This document shows, in pieces, positions 9,452 through 18,044 of a stretch of DNA of 64,000 bases. Every line of letters begins with the position of its first letter. The first letter of the stretch is position 1. This stretch comes from Pedobacter ghigonis. Its GTDB lineage: Bacteria > Bacteroidota > Bacteroidia > Sphingobacteriales > Sphingobacteriaceae. Under the pieces are notes generated by a model. It was not told where the DNA came from. It worked only from the letters and a program-made list of their open reading frames with translations, and searched no databases. The stretch lies in assembly GCF_903166585.1 (NCBI RefSeq), contig NZ_CAESCM010000015.1:62001-126000 (forward strand), in the 5' to 3' direction. The position numbers were made by a program, and so were the translations under genes.

Positions 9452-9892
9452 ATGGAATTATCCTGCCCAATATCGGCCGAAAGAATAAATGAAAATGTGG
9501 TGCGTATGATTGCCTTTATGGTAGCTATAGTGGCTACTGTTTGCTTAATTTTTGGCAATTATTGGGCAATAGTATTTTTGATTTTTGACTTTGCCAGCAG
9601 GGCCTTTACTTCGGGGAAATTCAGTGTGTTAAAATATGTGGCTGTAAGCATTAACCAAAAACTGGCACTGCCAAAGCAAATGAAAGATTTGGCCCCAAAG
9701 AAATTCGCCGCAACCTTAGGCTTTATATTTTGCCTGCTGATTACGGCGATATTCCTGTTTGATTTTCCAACTCTGGCAATGGTTTTTACAGCAGTAATGC
9801 TTGTTTTTGCGCTGCTTGAAAGCCTTTTTGCCATTTGTGTAGGCTGTTATGTATATAGTTTCCTGCAATTGTTAAAAGGAAACAAAGCTTAA
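9452..9892 (+). CDS. DUF4395 membrane protein
   Basis: A 146-residue protein with about four hydrophobic helices. The N-terminal CPIS...RINENVVR segment is the DUF4395 hallmark, which fixes the start at the ATG at 9452. Function is unknown; some DUF4395 proteins sit near thiol or rhodanese proteins, but no such neighbour exists here. It is a single gene, divergent from the M28 operon and convergent with the luciferase-like gene, whose stop lies one base after its own end. Confidence 0.8.
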   Translation: MELSCPISAERINENVVRMIAFMVAIVATVCLIFGNYWAIVFLIFDFASRAFTSGKFSVLKYVAVSINQKLALPKQMKDLAPKKFAATLGFIFCLLITAIFLFDFPTLAMVFTAVMLVFALLESLFAICVGCYVYSFLQLLKGNKA

Positions 9893-9893
9893 A

Positions 9894-10925
9894 TTAGGGG
9901 TGTAAAGCTTTTCTAACGGCCGGAGCAATTTTAGTCCCATAAATTTCTATCGATTTCATCATTGCGGCATGTGACGGTCCGCCAACATCCATGTGGGCCG
10001 AGAAACGGGTTAGCCCGAAAGTTTCTTCCATAGCCAGTATTTTATCTACCGATTGGTTTACATCGCCAATAATTAAAGCGCCGCTTTTGCTCATGCCGGC
10101 ATCAAACTGGTTGCGCTGATAGGGTGCCCAGCCACGTGTACGACCGATTCTGTTCATCTGTGCCGAATAGAGCGGGTAATAGTAATCTGCTATTTCGCTG
10201 GTGTTTTCGCCAAATAGTGAGTGCATGTGTACGCCAACTTCGAATTTATTCATGTCGTGACCGTAAGCCTGGTAAACTTTTTTGTAATAATCGAACAAGG
10301 GCTTAAACTGTATTGGCTGACCACCAATAATGGCAAACATTACCGGTAAACCCAGTCTTCCGGCGCGTTCTACCGATTCGGGCGTGCCACCAACGGCCAC
10401 CCAGATTTTTAAGCTATCGTTTACTGCACGTGGTAAAACTTCCTGATTATTTAATTCTGGCCTGAATTTACCTTTCCAGCTAATTTTAGGTGCTGCATTG
10501 ATTTTTAACAGTAAATCCAGTTTTTCTTCGTAAAGCTCATCGTAATCTTGCAGGTTGTAGCCAAATAAAGGGAACGATTCGATGAAACTTCCGCGGCCAG
10601 CCATTAATTCGGCCCTGCCGTTCGAAATTAAATCGACTGTAGCAAAACTTTGGTACAGCTTTACCGGGTCTGACGAACTTAAAACTGAAACGGCGCTGCT
10701 TAACTTGATGTTTTTGGTTACGGTTGCTGCTGCCGCCAGGATAATTTCGGGGCTCGATACTGCATAATCCGGGCGGTGGTGCTCGCCAATGCCATAAAAA
10801 TCCAAACCCACTTCATCCATGAGTTTAATTTCTGCTATAATTTCCTCAAGTCGTTGTTGTGCGGGTTGAATTTCTCCATTTGCATTGATTTGCAAATCGC
10901 CAAACATCCCAATACCTAATTCCAT
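9894..10925 (-). CDS. LLM class flavin-dependent oxidoreductase
   Basis: A 343-residue TIM-barrel protein of the bacterial luciferase-like monooxygenase class. Typical stretches are the EVGLDFYGIGEHHRPDY segment near the N terminus (the EHH motif), the SSDPVKLYQSFATVDLIS region, and GRAELMAGRGS. Enzymes of this class use FMNH2 or F420 to oxygenate or reduce small substrates; the true substrate is unknown. The gene stands alone behind a TACCTTTG box. Confidence 0.88.
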   Translation of the reverse strand: MELGIGMFGDLQINANGEIQPAQQRLEEIIAEIKLMDEVGLDFYGIGEHHRPDYAVSSPEIILAAAATVTKNIKLSSAVSVLSSSDPVKLYQSFATVDLISNGRAELMAGRGSFIESFPLFGYNLQDYDELYEEKLDLLLKINAAPKISWKGKFRPELNNQEVLPRAVNDSLKIWVAVGGTPESVERAGRLGLPVMFAIIGGQPIQFKPLFDYYKKVYQAYGHDMNKFEVGVHMHSLFGENTSEIADYYYPLYSAQMNRIGRTRGWAPYQRNQFDAGMSKSGALIIGDVNQSVDKILAMEETFGLTRFSAHMDVGGPSHAAMMKSIEIYGTKIAPAVRKALHP

Positions 10926-10943
10926 ACGTTAAAATATTTTTAA

Positions 10944-10951
10944 CAAAGGTA
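10944..10951 (-). promoter_or_regulatory. TAnnTTTG -7 box of the LLM oxidoreductase gene
   Basis: On the minus strand TACCTTTG ends 18 bases before the ATG at 10925. Confidence 0.55.
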
Positions 10952-10992
10952 ATGGCTTTGTGTTTGCGGGATTTTGATCTATGGTAAGAAAT

Positions 10993-11040
10993 GGTTAACT
11001 CTTTAAATCAATTAACTGGTTAACTGTTTAGCTGAACTCC
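10993..11040. repeat. Phrase-like spacer repeat (ggttaactg family)
   Basis: The spacer contains GGTTAACT and AACTGGTTAACTGTTT phrases that recur at about 42270-42300 and 50420-50460. It is not coding. Confidence 0.55.
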
Positions 11041-11125
11041 ATGCCCCATGCACACAACGCTATGCTTTTAAGCAGTTTAATTATCCCGGTTGGTTAAGAA
11101 AGGATATGTTTTTAAAAATTAGCTT

Positions 11126-11572
11126 TTACAAGCCCGAATCAAGCTTGCCTAACGAATTTAAGATTGAGGTTAATTCTTCAAACTGATAATCGAAATTGGT
11201 AACATCGATATCGAATTTCTTTCCGTTTTTTAACGAGACAGTAATAAAATAATGAGGATGCCTTTGGAGAAAGATCGTATTGTTATCAATTGATTTAATG
11301 GTATTAATTTCTTCCCATTTAAAAGTGCCACGGTCTAGAAATGTAACTTCCGCTTCGTTTGCTACTATGGCATAAATCTCTTCATTTTTCTGTAATACTC
11401 TTAAAATGAAAACCATATAAAGGGTGTAAAGACAGAACATGATAGCGAAAGTGATTAAATAGCTAAGGTTAAAGGCTCCTGCTATTGCTAAAAATGCTAT
11501 CGGAAAAAGACAAAATGGAATGATAATAAAGCCAATGTTACTATTGTCTTTTACTTTAATAGATGTGACCAT
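11126..11572 (-). CDS. Small membrane protein with a PH-like cytosolic part
   Basis: A 148-residue protein I do not recognise by family. Two hydrophobic helices (about 13-33 and 37-56) are followed by a soluble beta-rich half containing a WEEINTIK segment and NGKKFDIDV. That pattern is seen in bacterial PH-like or STM3941-type proteins, which also have a short two-helix anchor. The end lies close to repeat-filled spacer. It follows the 2H phosphoesterase gene by 28 bases and may be co-transcribed with it. Confidence 0.6.
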   Translation of the reverse strand: MVTSIKVKDNSNIGFIIIPFCLFPIAFLAIAGAFNLSYLITFAIMFCLYTLYMVFILRVLQKNEEIYAIVANEAEVTFLDRGTFKWEEINTIKSIDNNTIFLQRHPHYFITVSLKNGKKFDIDVTNFDYQFEELTSILNSLGKLDSGL

Positions 11573-11600
11573 TTTTTGAGCGATTGAGCGGTTAATTTAG

Positions 11601-12116
11601 CTATTCTTTTTTAGAAACTACAACATCAAATTCCCTGGTAATTTTCCATTTACCTCTATTGATTTGTGTGATCAAGCTGATCTTGTAAAAACTTAGTACC
11701 GTTGGGAGCGGATAAGATTTTATCTGTTCAAAAATTTCACTGGTACAGGTAGAATTTCTGGGATGCATTAGCGTGATGTGTGGTAGAAGAGGCCGTGGTG
11801 AGTCGTTTATCCCTTTCAAAATTAATTTCCTTAACTGCTGAAAGGAATCGTTACCTGCTTTCGCAGGCATATACACACCCTTCCCATTTTCAAATTGTTC
11901 AACGGCTCCAAACGTCATTTGAACCGGACTGTTTAATTTAATGTCTTTGATGTTGGCAAGTACTTGATCCAGTTGTTCAATTTCGTCTTCCCGACACAGG
12001 GTAACATGTGCAGGGATTAAGCTATGCTGAATAGGATTAAACTGTGACCTAACCTGCTCAATAACTTCGGTTTGTTGAGTAATAAATAGAGTAAGCTGTT
12101 GCCGGATTTGCTGCAT
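11601..12116 (-). CDS. 2'-5' RNA ligase / 2H phosphoesterase family protein
   Basis: A 171-residue protein with the two catalytic HxTx motifs of the 2H superfamily: HVTL (about residues 38-41) and HITL in the second half. Members hydrolyse or ligate 2',3'-cyclic or 2'-5' phosphodiesters in RNA or nucleotides (LigT, CPDase). The substrate cannot be inferred from the context, which is a short minus-strand unit with a small membrane protein downstream. Confidence 0.8.
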   Translation of the reverse strand: MQQIRQQLTLFITQQTEVIEQVRSQFNPIQHSLIPAHVTLCREDEIEQLDQVLANIKDIKLNSPVQMTFGAVEQFENGKGVYMPAKAGNDSFQQLRKLILKGINDSPRPLLPHITLMHPRNSTCTSEIFEQIKSYPLPTVLSFYKISLITQINRGKWKITREFDVVVSKKE

Positions 12117-12222
12117 AAACTAAGTTAGGCTTTATTTTTAAAGCCTGTTAAAGGAATTGAGCAAACATACTTTTCCCATTGCACGAATAAAACTCTGCAA
12201 TAAGCTGATGCAATTCTGTGAG

Positions 12223-12280
12223 ACCCTGAAACAGGTTCAGGGTAACGACCAGATTCAACCGAAAACTGCCAACTGAAAAC
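12223..12280. repeat. Palindrome plus aactg-type repeat
   Basis: ACCCTGAA...TTCAGGGT (12223-12243) is a short hairpin of a kind dispersed in Bacteroidota spacers. It is followed by a CGAAAACTGCCAACTG phrase that runs up to the last codons of hscA. Confidence 0.6.
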
Positions 12281-14136
12281 TATTCTATCTTCTTGCCTTT
12301 CATCGCAGTTGAAATAGCTGCATCCATTACACGCTCTGCAAATGGTCGGGTAAACTCGTTCAGTTCATCGGCTTTCTTCAAAATAGTATCTTTTTCTTGA
12401 GTGGATAGCGCGGTTTTCAGTGCCTCGATGTGTGCCACGGTTTCTGCAATTTCAGTTTCAGATAAATGTTCTGCATGTTTTTTGATAAAACCTTCAGCTG
12501 TGTAAACCAATTGTTCACCTTCGCTTCGGGCTTCAATCAGCATGCGCTGTTGTACATCGCTCTGTGCATGTTCAATACTATCCAAAAGCATTTTCTCTAC
12601 GGTATCGTCACTTAAACCATAGCTTGGGGTAATTTCGATTTCCTGTTTTACACCCGATCGAAGCTCGATAGCCTGTACGGTTAAAATGCCATCAGCATTA
12701 AGCAAGAAGTTGATATCTACTTTGGGCAAACCTGCCGGCATGGCTGGAATTCCTTTTAAATCGAACTCAGCAAGTTTACGGTTTTCTTTTACCAGATCGC
12801 GCTCGCCCTGGTAAACCGATATTTTCATGTTTACCTGACCATCAATAGAAGTGGTGTATTGTCGGCCGGCTTTGGTTGGTACCTTGCTGTTGCGGGCGAT
12901 AATAACATCCATTAAACCGCCCATGGTTTCGATACCCAATGAGAGTGGTGTTACATCAAGCAATAAAATATCGGAGCGGTTTCCGGCCAGTACATCTGCC
13001 TGGATAGCGGCACCTAAAGCTACTACTTCATCCGGGTTAATATTATCCTGCGGGGTTTTACCAAAGAAATTTTGAACCTGCTGTTTTACAAATGGTGTGC
13101 GGGTAGAACCACCAACTAAAATCACCTCATCAATATCAGAAGCTGTTAAATCGGCATCTTTTAAGGCATTTTTGCATGCAGTAATGGTTTCTTCAACCTT
13201 AGCTGCGATTAATTGTTCGAATGTTTGCTTATCGAGGGTGCACCAGATTTCGCCTACTTTTTCGTTGTATAAATTCTGGCTCGATAGTGCTTTTTTTGCC
13301 GCCTCAGCCTGTAGCCTTAGCGTTTGCATTAAAATATTATCTTCCGCCAGGGTAGCTACATCAAGTTTGTTTTGTGCAATCCAGTAATCTAAGATTGCCC
13401 GGTCAAAATCATCGCCACCTAAATAAGTATTCCCGTTTGTAGCCAATACTTCAAAAATTCCGTTCTGGATTTGCAGGATGGAAACATCAAAAGTACCGCC
13501 ACCCAAATCGTATACAGCAATGGTTTTCTGTTGCGTAGGGTCTAAACCAATTCCATAAGCCAAACTGGCTGCGGTAGGTTCGTTTACAATGCGCATTACA
13601 TCTAAGCCAGCCAGTTTTCCGGCATCGCGGGTGGCCTGGCGCTGACTATCGTTAAAGTAAGCCGGAACAGTAATCACGGCGCGGTTAACGGGTGTTTTTA
13701 GTGCGTGCTCGGCCCTGGCTTTAAGCTCTTTCAGTATTTCGGCCGATAGCTCAATAGGGGTATAGAAACGATCGCCTGCATGGATTTTTACCAAGGCATC
13801 GGTATCATCGTCAATAATTTTGTAAGAAAAAGTAGCGGCATGATCAGCTACATCTTTATACGAACGGCCTAATAATCGTTTAACCGAAAATATGGTGTTC
13901 GATGGATCGGTGGTTAAAAATTCTTTGGCCTCATTACCTACTATGGCCTCGTTTTGGCTGTTGAAATAAACTACCGATGGCACCAATACGCCCTTGCCCG
14001 AATCGTTAATTACCTGTGGGTCTTTATCAGGGTTAATAAAAGCAACCAGGCTGTTGGTGGTACCTAAATCTATTCCGACGATAATTTCTTCCTTTTGAAA
14101 CGAACCTGTAGCAAGGTTAATCGATATTTTTGCCAT
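12280..14136 (-). CDS. hscA: Fe-S assembly chaperone HscA
   Basis: A 618-residue Hsp70. The ATPase signature IDLGTTNS near residue 22, the phosphate-2 loop DLGGGTFDVS, and a substrate-binding domain with a short lid are present. The N-terminal extension (about 20 residues before the first signature) and the total length fit HscA better than DnaK, which is usually nearer 640 residues. HscA delivers Fe-S clusters from the IscU scaffold together with HscB. No hscB or iscU is in the window, but ferredoxin and iscX genes lie near 49 kb. A TAAATTTG box ends 5 bases before the ATG, so the mRNA may be nearly leaderless. Confidence 0.88.
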   Translation of the reverse strand: MAKISINLATGSFQKEEIIVGIDLGTTNSLVAFINPDKDPQVINDSGKGVLVPSVVYFNSQNEAIVGNEAKEFLTTDPSNTIFSVKRLLGRSYKDVADHAATFSYKIIDDDTDALVKIHAGDRFYTPIELSAEILKELKARAEHALKTPVNRAVITVPAYFNDSQRQATRDAGKLAGLDVMRIVNEPTAASLAYGIGLDPTQQKTIAVYDLGGGTFDVSILQIQNGIFEVLATNGNTYLGGDDFDRAILDYWIAQNKLDVATLAEDNILMQTLRLQAEAAKKALSSQNLYNEKVGEIWCTLDKQTFEQLIAAKVEETITACKNALKDADLTASDIDEVILVGGSTRTPFVKQQVQNFFGKTPQDNINPDEVVALGAAIQADVLAGNRSDILLLDVTPLSLGIETMGGLMDVIIARNSKVPTKAGRQYTTSIDGQVNMKISVYQGERDLVKENRKLAEFDLKGIPAMPAGLPKVDINFLLNADGILTVQAIELRSGVKQEIEITPSYGLSDDTVEKMLLDSIEHAQSDVQQRMLIEARSEGEQLVYTAEGFIKKHAEHLSETEIAETVAHIEALKTALSTQEKDTILKKADELNEFTRPFAERVMDAAISTAMKGKKIE

Positions 14137-14141
14137 AGCCG

Positions 14142-14149
14142 CAAATTTA
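14142..14149 (-). promoter_or_regulatory. TAnnTTTG -7 box directly before hscA
   Basis: On the minus strand TAAATTTG is separated from the hscA ATG by only 5 bases. Confidence 0.6.
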
Positions 14150-14199
14150 CAATATTGTTGCTAGGTTTCAGAACCAGAATGTTTTTTAAAAGTCAATTC

Positions 14200-14311
14200 G
14201 TAGGAAGTCTTAAGTCTGGAGTCAATAGTCCAGAGTCCGAAGTCAGGTGTGCTATTACCTTTAAGTTTTATACAGATATATCTTCGGACCTCTGACTTTC
14301 TGGACCCCTGA
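14200..14311. repeat. Imperfect palindromic repeat (agtctggagtc family)
   Basis: The spacer holds phrases of the type AAGTCTGGAGTCAATAGTCC and, after about 40 bases, their approximate reverse complement. The result is a long imperfect hairpin ending at the stop of the glycosyltransferase gene. Confidence 0.6.
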
Positions 14312-15538
14312 CTATTTATTCTTCTCCTCAATCCAAAGGCTCATGTATTTTGTGCTCTGAAGGGTATGGTGGTTTAAAATCTGCCCCATAAAATTAGCCT
14401 GTCGGTGTTTAGCTAAGCTTAACAGCAATTCGGTTACCTTTTGCATAAATTCATCGTCAAAAGCAGTTGAGGCGTAACGCTCGTTGATGATCTGAATGCC
14501 ATGCTTTTGCGCTTCCTGCCATTCGGCTTCGTTTTGATAAAGGAGTGCAGCCTGTTCTGCGAAAGTACTTAAATCATCTTCTACAATACCGTTCCAGGGT
14601 AGCTTGCCTTTCATGGCTTCGGCGCCAACCGTTGTAGTTACCGATGGCGTACCGGTTTGCATGGCATCAATAAATTTACCCTTCACACCAGCGCCAAACT
14701 GGATCGGTGCAAGTAAAATTCTGTGTTGGGCTATGGTTTCCTGTGCATTTAAAGCTCGACCTTTAATGAAAAATTTTTCAGCTTTATTTTCGAGCTGTAA
14801 TACCTTTTGAGAAGGATAAGCACCATAAATATTCAACCTCGCTTCGGGAAGTTTTTTGCGGAGCAAGGGCCATACTTTGGTTTTCAGGGTTTGAACGGTA
14901 TGCCAGTTGGGTTCGTGCAGAAAGTTTCCTATGAAAATAAAATCGGTCCTGTTTGCAAAAGGAACCCAGTTTTGAGTGGTATTTGAGGTAATTTTTTGTT
15001 CAAGAAAAGGTAAATAATAAAGTAAGCTGGTTTCAATTTTAAATTGCTCTTCCAGTAGTTTCATCTCCATTTCTGAGATAATTAAGGAAAGATCGCAGCG
15101 GAGAATGGCCGCAATTTCGCGTTTGGCTGTATCGGAAAACAGGTTTAGTATTTCTTGCTTTTTGGTGCTCTGCTGCCTTGCCTGGCGTAAAAAATGTAAA
15201 TCTTCGGTATCTAAAATCCGCAGTGCATCAGGGCATTCCTGCTGTACGCGCCAGCCGTATTGTTCTTCAATCATAAAGCGATCGAACAGCACAATGTCGG
15301 GTTTCAGCGCTTTTAAAAAGCTATTGAAACTTTCGTCGTTTAACTTAATTTCCTGCTCAATTACACTTGTATTGCTAAAATCGTGACTGAAATCGCTTTT
15401 CGATGCTGCCGAAGCAAAGGTAATCCGGTAGCCTTTGGCCAGAAATAAATCAACTAACTGGATCATCCGGGTACCTGCGGCCGATGAAGCAGGCTCAGGC
15501 CAAACCATTCCGATAATCAATAATTTCTTTGTAGGCAT
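14312..15538 (-). CDS. Glycosyltransferase, GT-B fold
   Basis: A 408-residue protein. The N-terminal GMVWPEPASSAAGTRM stretch and the C-terminal FGAGVKGKFIDAMQTGTPSV segment are typical of GT4-like enzymes, where the latter binds the nucleotide-sugar donor. It probably adds a sugar to a surface or secreted acceptor at the inner membrane face; donor and acceptor are unknown, and no polysaccharide cluster surrounds it. The last residues are encoded right at the edge of an intergenic palindromic repeat, so the C-terminal tail may be repeat-derived. Confidence 0.8.
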   Translation of the reverse strand: MPTKKLLIIGMVWPEPASSAAGTRMIQLVDLFLAKGYRITFASAASKSDFSHDFSNTSVIEQEIKLNDESFNSFLKALKPDIVLFDRFMIEEQYGWRVQQECPDALRILDTEDLHFLRQARQQSTKKQEILNLFSDTAKREIAAILRCDLSLIISEMEMKLLEEQFKIETSLLYYLPFLEQKITSNTTQNWVPFANRTDFIFIGNFLHEPNWHTVQTLKTKVWPLLRKKLPEARLNIYGAYPSQKVLQLENKAEKFFIKGRALNAQETIAQHRILLAPIQFGAGVKGKFIDAMQTGTPSVTTTVGAEAMKGKLPWNGIVEDDLSTFAEQAALLYQNEAEWQEAQKHGIQIINERYASTAFDDEFMQKVTELLLSLAKHRQANFMGQILNHHTLQSTKYMSLWIEEKNK

Positions 15539-15586
15539 GGTTTAAAATTTGTGCAAAATAAAGGTTTTTTGTGTATGCTGAGCTAA

Positions 15587-15752
15587 TTTCCCGCAGATTT
15601 AAAGTGATAAGATTCGCAGATCTATGTAGGATTAAAAAGATTAGCACCGATTTATGAAAATCTGTGTTTTTTTCTGCGACATCTGCGGGAAACACTTGAC
15701 CTTTGTAAAGGATATTACTGAATCTGCTTTTTTCTTCGGTATCTGCGGGAAA
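15587..15752. repeat. Inverted repeat of the cgcagat family
   Basis: TTTCCCGCAGAT (15587-15598) has perfect inverted copies at 15681-15692 and 15741-15752. Between them lie cgcagat, agcaccgattta and aatctgtg phrases. This fills most of the divergent spacer between the glycosyltransferase gene and miaE. Confidence 0.65.
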
Positions 15753-15758
15753 TAGTTT

Positions 15759-15766
15759 TAATTTTG
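15759..15766 (+). promoter_or_regulatory. TAnnTTTG -7 box of miaE
   Basis: TAATTTTG ends 21 bases before the miaE ATG at 15788. It overlaps an upstream in-frame TTG, which argues against that TTG as a start. Confidence 0.6.
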
Positions 15767-15787
15767 CTTTTCGAAGAGAGAAACCAC

Positions 15788-16369
15788 ATGCTAGGATTAA
15801 AATTGTTGACAGACCCGCGTTGGGCAAATATTGCTGAATCGAATTTAGAAGAAATTTTATCCGACCATGCCTGGTGCGAACAAAAAGCAGCCAGTAACGC
15901 CATTACCTTAATTACGCAAAACTCTGAGCACCAGGATCTGGTAGATGAATTAACCGCTATTGCTATCGAAGAAATGCAACATTTTCAGATGGTGATTAAC
16001 ATAATTAAGGAGCGTGGATATACTTTGAGTCGCGAGCGTAAGGATGATTACGTTGGGAAATTAGTAAAATTCAGTAAAAAAGATGGTAGCCGTAACCAGG
16101 CTTTTATCGACAGGCTTTTGTTTGCGGCTATGATTGAAGCCCGGAGCTGCGAACGTTTCCGCGTACTTTCTTTGAACATCAAGGATAAAGAACTGGCTAA
16201 ATTCTACCACGAATTAATGGTTTCTGAAGCTGGTCATTATACTACTTTCTTAAATTTTGCCCGTAAATACAGCATCGATGTAGATGTTGAAAAACGCTGG
16301 AAAGAATGGCTGGATTTTGAAGGTGAACTGATTCAGAGTTTTGGTACGAAGGAAGCGATACACGGTTAG
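15788..16369 (+). CDS. miaE: tRNA-(ms2io6A) hydroxylase MiaE
   Basis: A 193-residue ferritin-like diiron protein. Glu62 and His65 in the EEMQH motif, the IEARSCERF segment and the SEAGHY motif give the two E...ExxH half-sites that bind iron. MiaE hydroxylates the isopentenyl group of ms2i6A at position 37 of tRNAs that read UNN codons, using oxygen. The ATG at 15788 is chosen because a promoter box lies over the only upstream in-frame start, a TTG. It is a single-gene unit followed by repeat spacer. Confidence 0.88.
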   Translation: MLGLKLLTDPRWANIAESNLEEILSDHAWCEQKAASNAITLITQNSEHQDLVDELTAIAIEEMQHFQMVINIIKERGYTLSRERKDDYVGKLVKFSKKDGSRNQAFIDRLLFAAMIEARSCERFRVLSLNIKDKELAKFYHELMVSEAGHYTTFLNFARKYSIDVDVEKRWKEWLDFEGELIQSFGTKEAIHG

Positions 16370-16370
16370 A

Positions 16371-16440
16371 TCAGTTTTCAGTTGACAGTTTTGAGTTAGT
16401 TATCCTTAACTGGCAACTGCATATTGTTAACTGCTAACTG
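16371..16440. repeat. Phrase-like repeat overlapping the DUF3810 3' end
   Basis: Alternating cagttttcagttgacag and ttaactggcaactgc type phrases span the gap between miaE and DUF3810 and run into the DUF3810 reading frame (from 16396). Confidence 0.65.
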
Positions 16441-17493
16441 TGATTTATGAATATTCCATAACCAGATAACGATATCCTGGTAGCTATCTATTCCTTTTTT
16501 CTGGTTATTGAGTTTTAAGAAACGATCGAAAGCGGCATCCATGTAGCCGAACATTTGTCCGTTATACTTACGCCAAAACTCTTTTTCTGCTTTAAAATCG
16601 GCTATAACCTGTGGTAAGAGTTTGTCGTACAGTATTTTATAATCATCGGGTGCTTTCATCCTGATCTCAAAAAGGATATACCTGAGCATTTCGTAATTAG
16701 CCGAGTACTGGTAATTTAAATCAGGACTATTGCTTGCCGTCAGGTAACCTAAGAGGTTGGCTTCATCTTCGTAAGCGATGCCCAGCTGATGGGCGATTTC
16801 GTGACAGGAAACATAGGGCTTAACAAAATCAGGCAAATTGGTATTCATGTTAGCCTCGCCCGATAATGGCGCGTAATAGCCCTCGATGCCTACTTTGCTA
16901 ATAACCCAAGGATTTAGCACTGCTTTTAAACAAGGATTTGAATACCTGAACAATGGATTTTTCTTTTCCATTAAATTGTAGGCCTCGGCTGATGTTTTTT
17001 CAAGATCGACGATCTTATAAGCGGGAACTTTGGTCTGCTTCAGTTTTAAAGCGTTCGTTTTATCTACAAAATAATTTCCCAGTTGTACCAGTTCTTTCAC
17101 TGTGTATTTTTCATAACCAATGCCCAATTCTTCGCTAACACTTGGTCTGCTATAGTTTAAGCCCCAAACTATTTTGAAGATAATGTACAGCAGCAAAAAG
17201 AAATTGAATACCTGCAAAGGAATAATAATGCGATCTTGCTTTTTTAGCGCTTTACGTTTTTTATAGAAGCAGATGATTTTATACAATACAAAACCAATTA
17301 AAATGGCGTAAATGATATCGCCAATGACAAAAGGAAAAATGCCAGATACAAACCTTAATGCAGATGAAATATAAGGGTAAAAACCGGTTGAATAATATTT
17401 TTGAACAGAAGGGGGAAAGAAGCCAAATAAGTAGATGCTAATGGCTACACTTAATATAGTAAGCGATTTTAATGTTAATGAACTAACTTTCAT
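16396..17493 (-). CDS. DUF3810 membrane protein with a metallopeptidase motif
   Basis: A 365-residue protein with about three N-terminal hydrophobic segments (roughly 11-24, 38-75, 90-110) followed by a soluble domain. The domain carries CHEIAHQLG, an HExxH zinc-peptidase motif, with a downstream YEDEAN that could give the third ligand, as in gluzincin-like enzymes. This is DUF3810; its substrate is unknown. The last dozen or so residues (Ser-Gln-Leu-Ala...) are encoded by an intergenic repeat phrase, so the native C terminus may have been replaced or extended. Confidence 0.82.
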   Translation of the reverse strand: MKVSSLTLKSLTILSVAISIYLFGFFPPSVQKYYSTGFYPYISSALRFVSGIFPFVIGDIIYAILIGFVLYKIICFYKKRKALKKQDRIIIPLQVFNFFLLLYIIFKIVWGLNYSRPSVSEELGIGYEKYTVKELVQLGNYFVDKTNALKLKQTKVPAYKIVDLEKTSAEAYNLMEKKNPLFRYSNPCLKAVLNPWVISKVGIEGYYAPLSGEANMNTNLPDFVKPYVSCHEIAHQLGIAYEDEANLLGYLTASNSPDLNYQYSANYEMLRYILFEIRMKAPDDYKILYDKLLPQVIADFKAEKEFWRKYNGQMFGYMDAAFDRFLKLNNQKKGIDSYQDIVIWLWNIHKSQLAVNNMQLPVKDN

Positions 17494-17518
17494 TAAATTA
17501 TTTATAATGGCCTCTTAA

Positions 17519-17758
17519 CTAGTGGATGTGCAAAGAATCATCAGCTATTTCATAAATGATTCTGTGCTCTTCATTTATTCTTCTAGACCAAAGGCGTGAT
17601 AAATCATATTTTAGAGGCTCTGGCTTGCCAATTCCTGTATATGGATGTTCGAGAATATCAAGTATCAGTTGTTCAATTTTCTTTTGAACTATTTTATTTC
17701 CTGACTTTTTCCAAAATTTGAGATCCGCTAATGCCTCATCATAGTATATGATTTCCAT
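17519..17758 (-). CDS. YoeB-type toxin of a toxin-antitoxin pair
   Basis: A 79-residue protein of the Txe/YoeB family, a ribosome-dependent mRNA endonuclease. The segment LSRLWSRRINEEHRIIYEI is the family core with the catalytic Arg/His/Glu-rich face, and the C terminus ends in the expected His-Ile-His. It lies 56 bases downstream of a DUF2683-type antitoxin on the same strand. YoeB is usually paired with YefM; the different partner here is noted separately. Confidence 0.88.
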   Translation of the reverse strand: MEIIYYDEALADLKFWKKSGNKIVQKKIEQLILDILEHPYTGIGKPEPLKYDLSRLWSRRINEEHRIIYEIADDSLHIH

Positions 17759-17814
17759 ACCCTGGAGCGTGTTAGATGTTTAATTGCCTAGCTATTGAAA
17801 TAGATAATAAAAGT

Positions 17815-18012
17815 TTATTTCCACAAATCTTCTACTGCAATTTTAACACCTTTTTCTGCTTTCATTTGCGCTTGACTTCTTTTAATTTTAGCAACAAATT
17901 CTGGTTTATAGCGGCTTTTTTCTGTAGTGAAATCAATTTTTAAAGCTTTTATAAATGCCTTTATTGCTGACAGTTGTTCTTTGTTTTTAGGATGTATGAT
18001 TAATGTTTCCAT
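17815..18012 (-). CDS. DUF2683-like antitoxin
   Basis: A 65-residue acidic/basic protein with the start at ATG 18012; the longer frame would begin inside an AT-rich stretch. The N-terminal METLIIHPKNKEQLSAIKAF pattern matches DUF2683 proteins that precede YoeB/RelE-like toxins in Bacteroidota. It probably neutralises the toxin encoded downstream and represses the operon. No palindromic operator is evident in the 32 bases upstream, which end at the pyrC stop. Confidence 0.75.
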   Translation of the reverse strand: METLIIHPKNKEQLSAIKAFIKALKIDFTTEKSRYKPEFVAKIKRSQAQMKAEKGVKIAVEDLWK

Positions 18013-18044
18013 GTTATTTATTGTAATAAACAAATATAACAAAT

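Noticed and set aside
15495..15903. Minus-strand frames overlapping the glycosyltransferase start and miaE
   Set aside because: They run through the repeat spacer and antisense to miaE, without a promoter or recognisable protein pattern.
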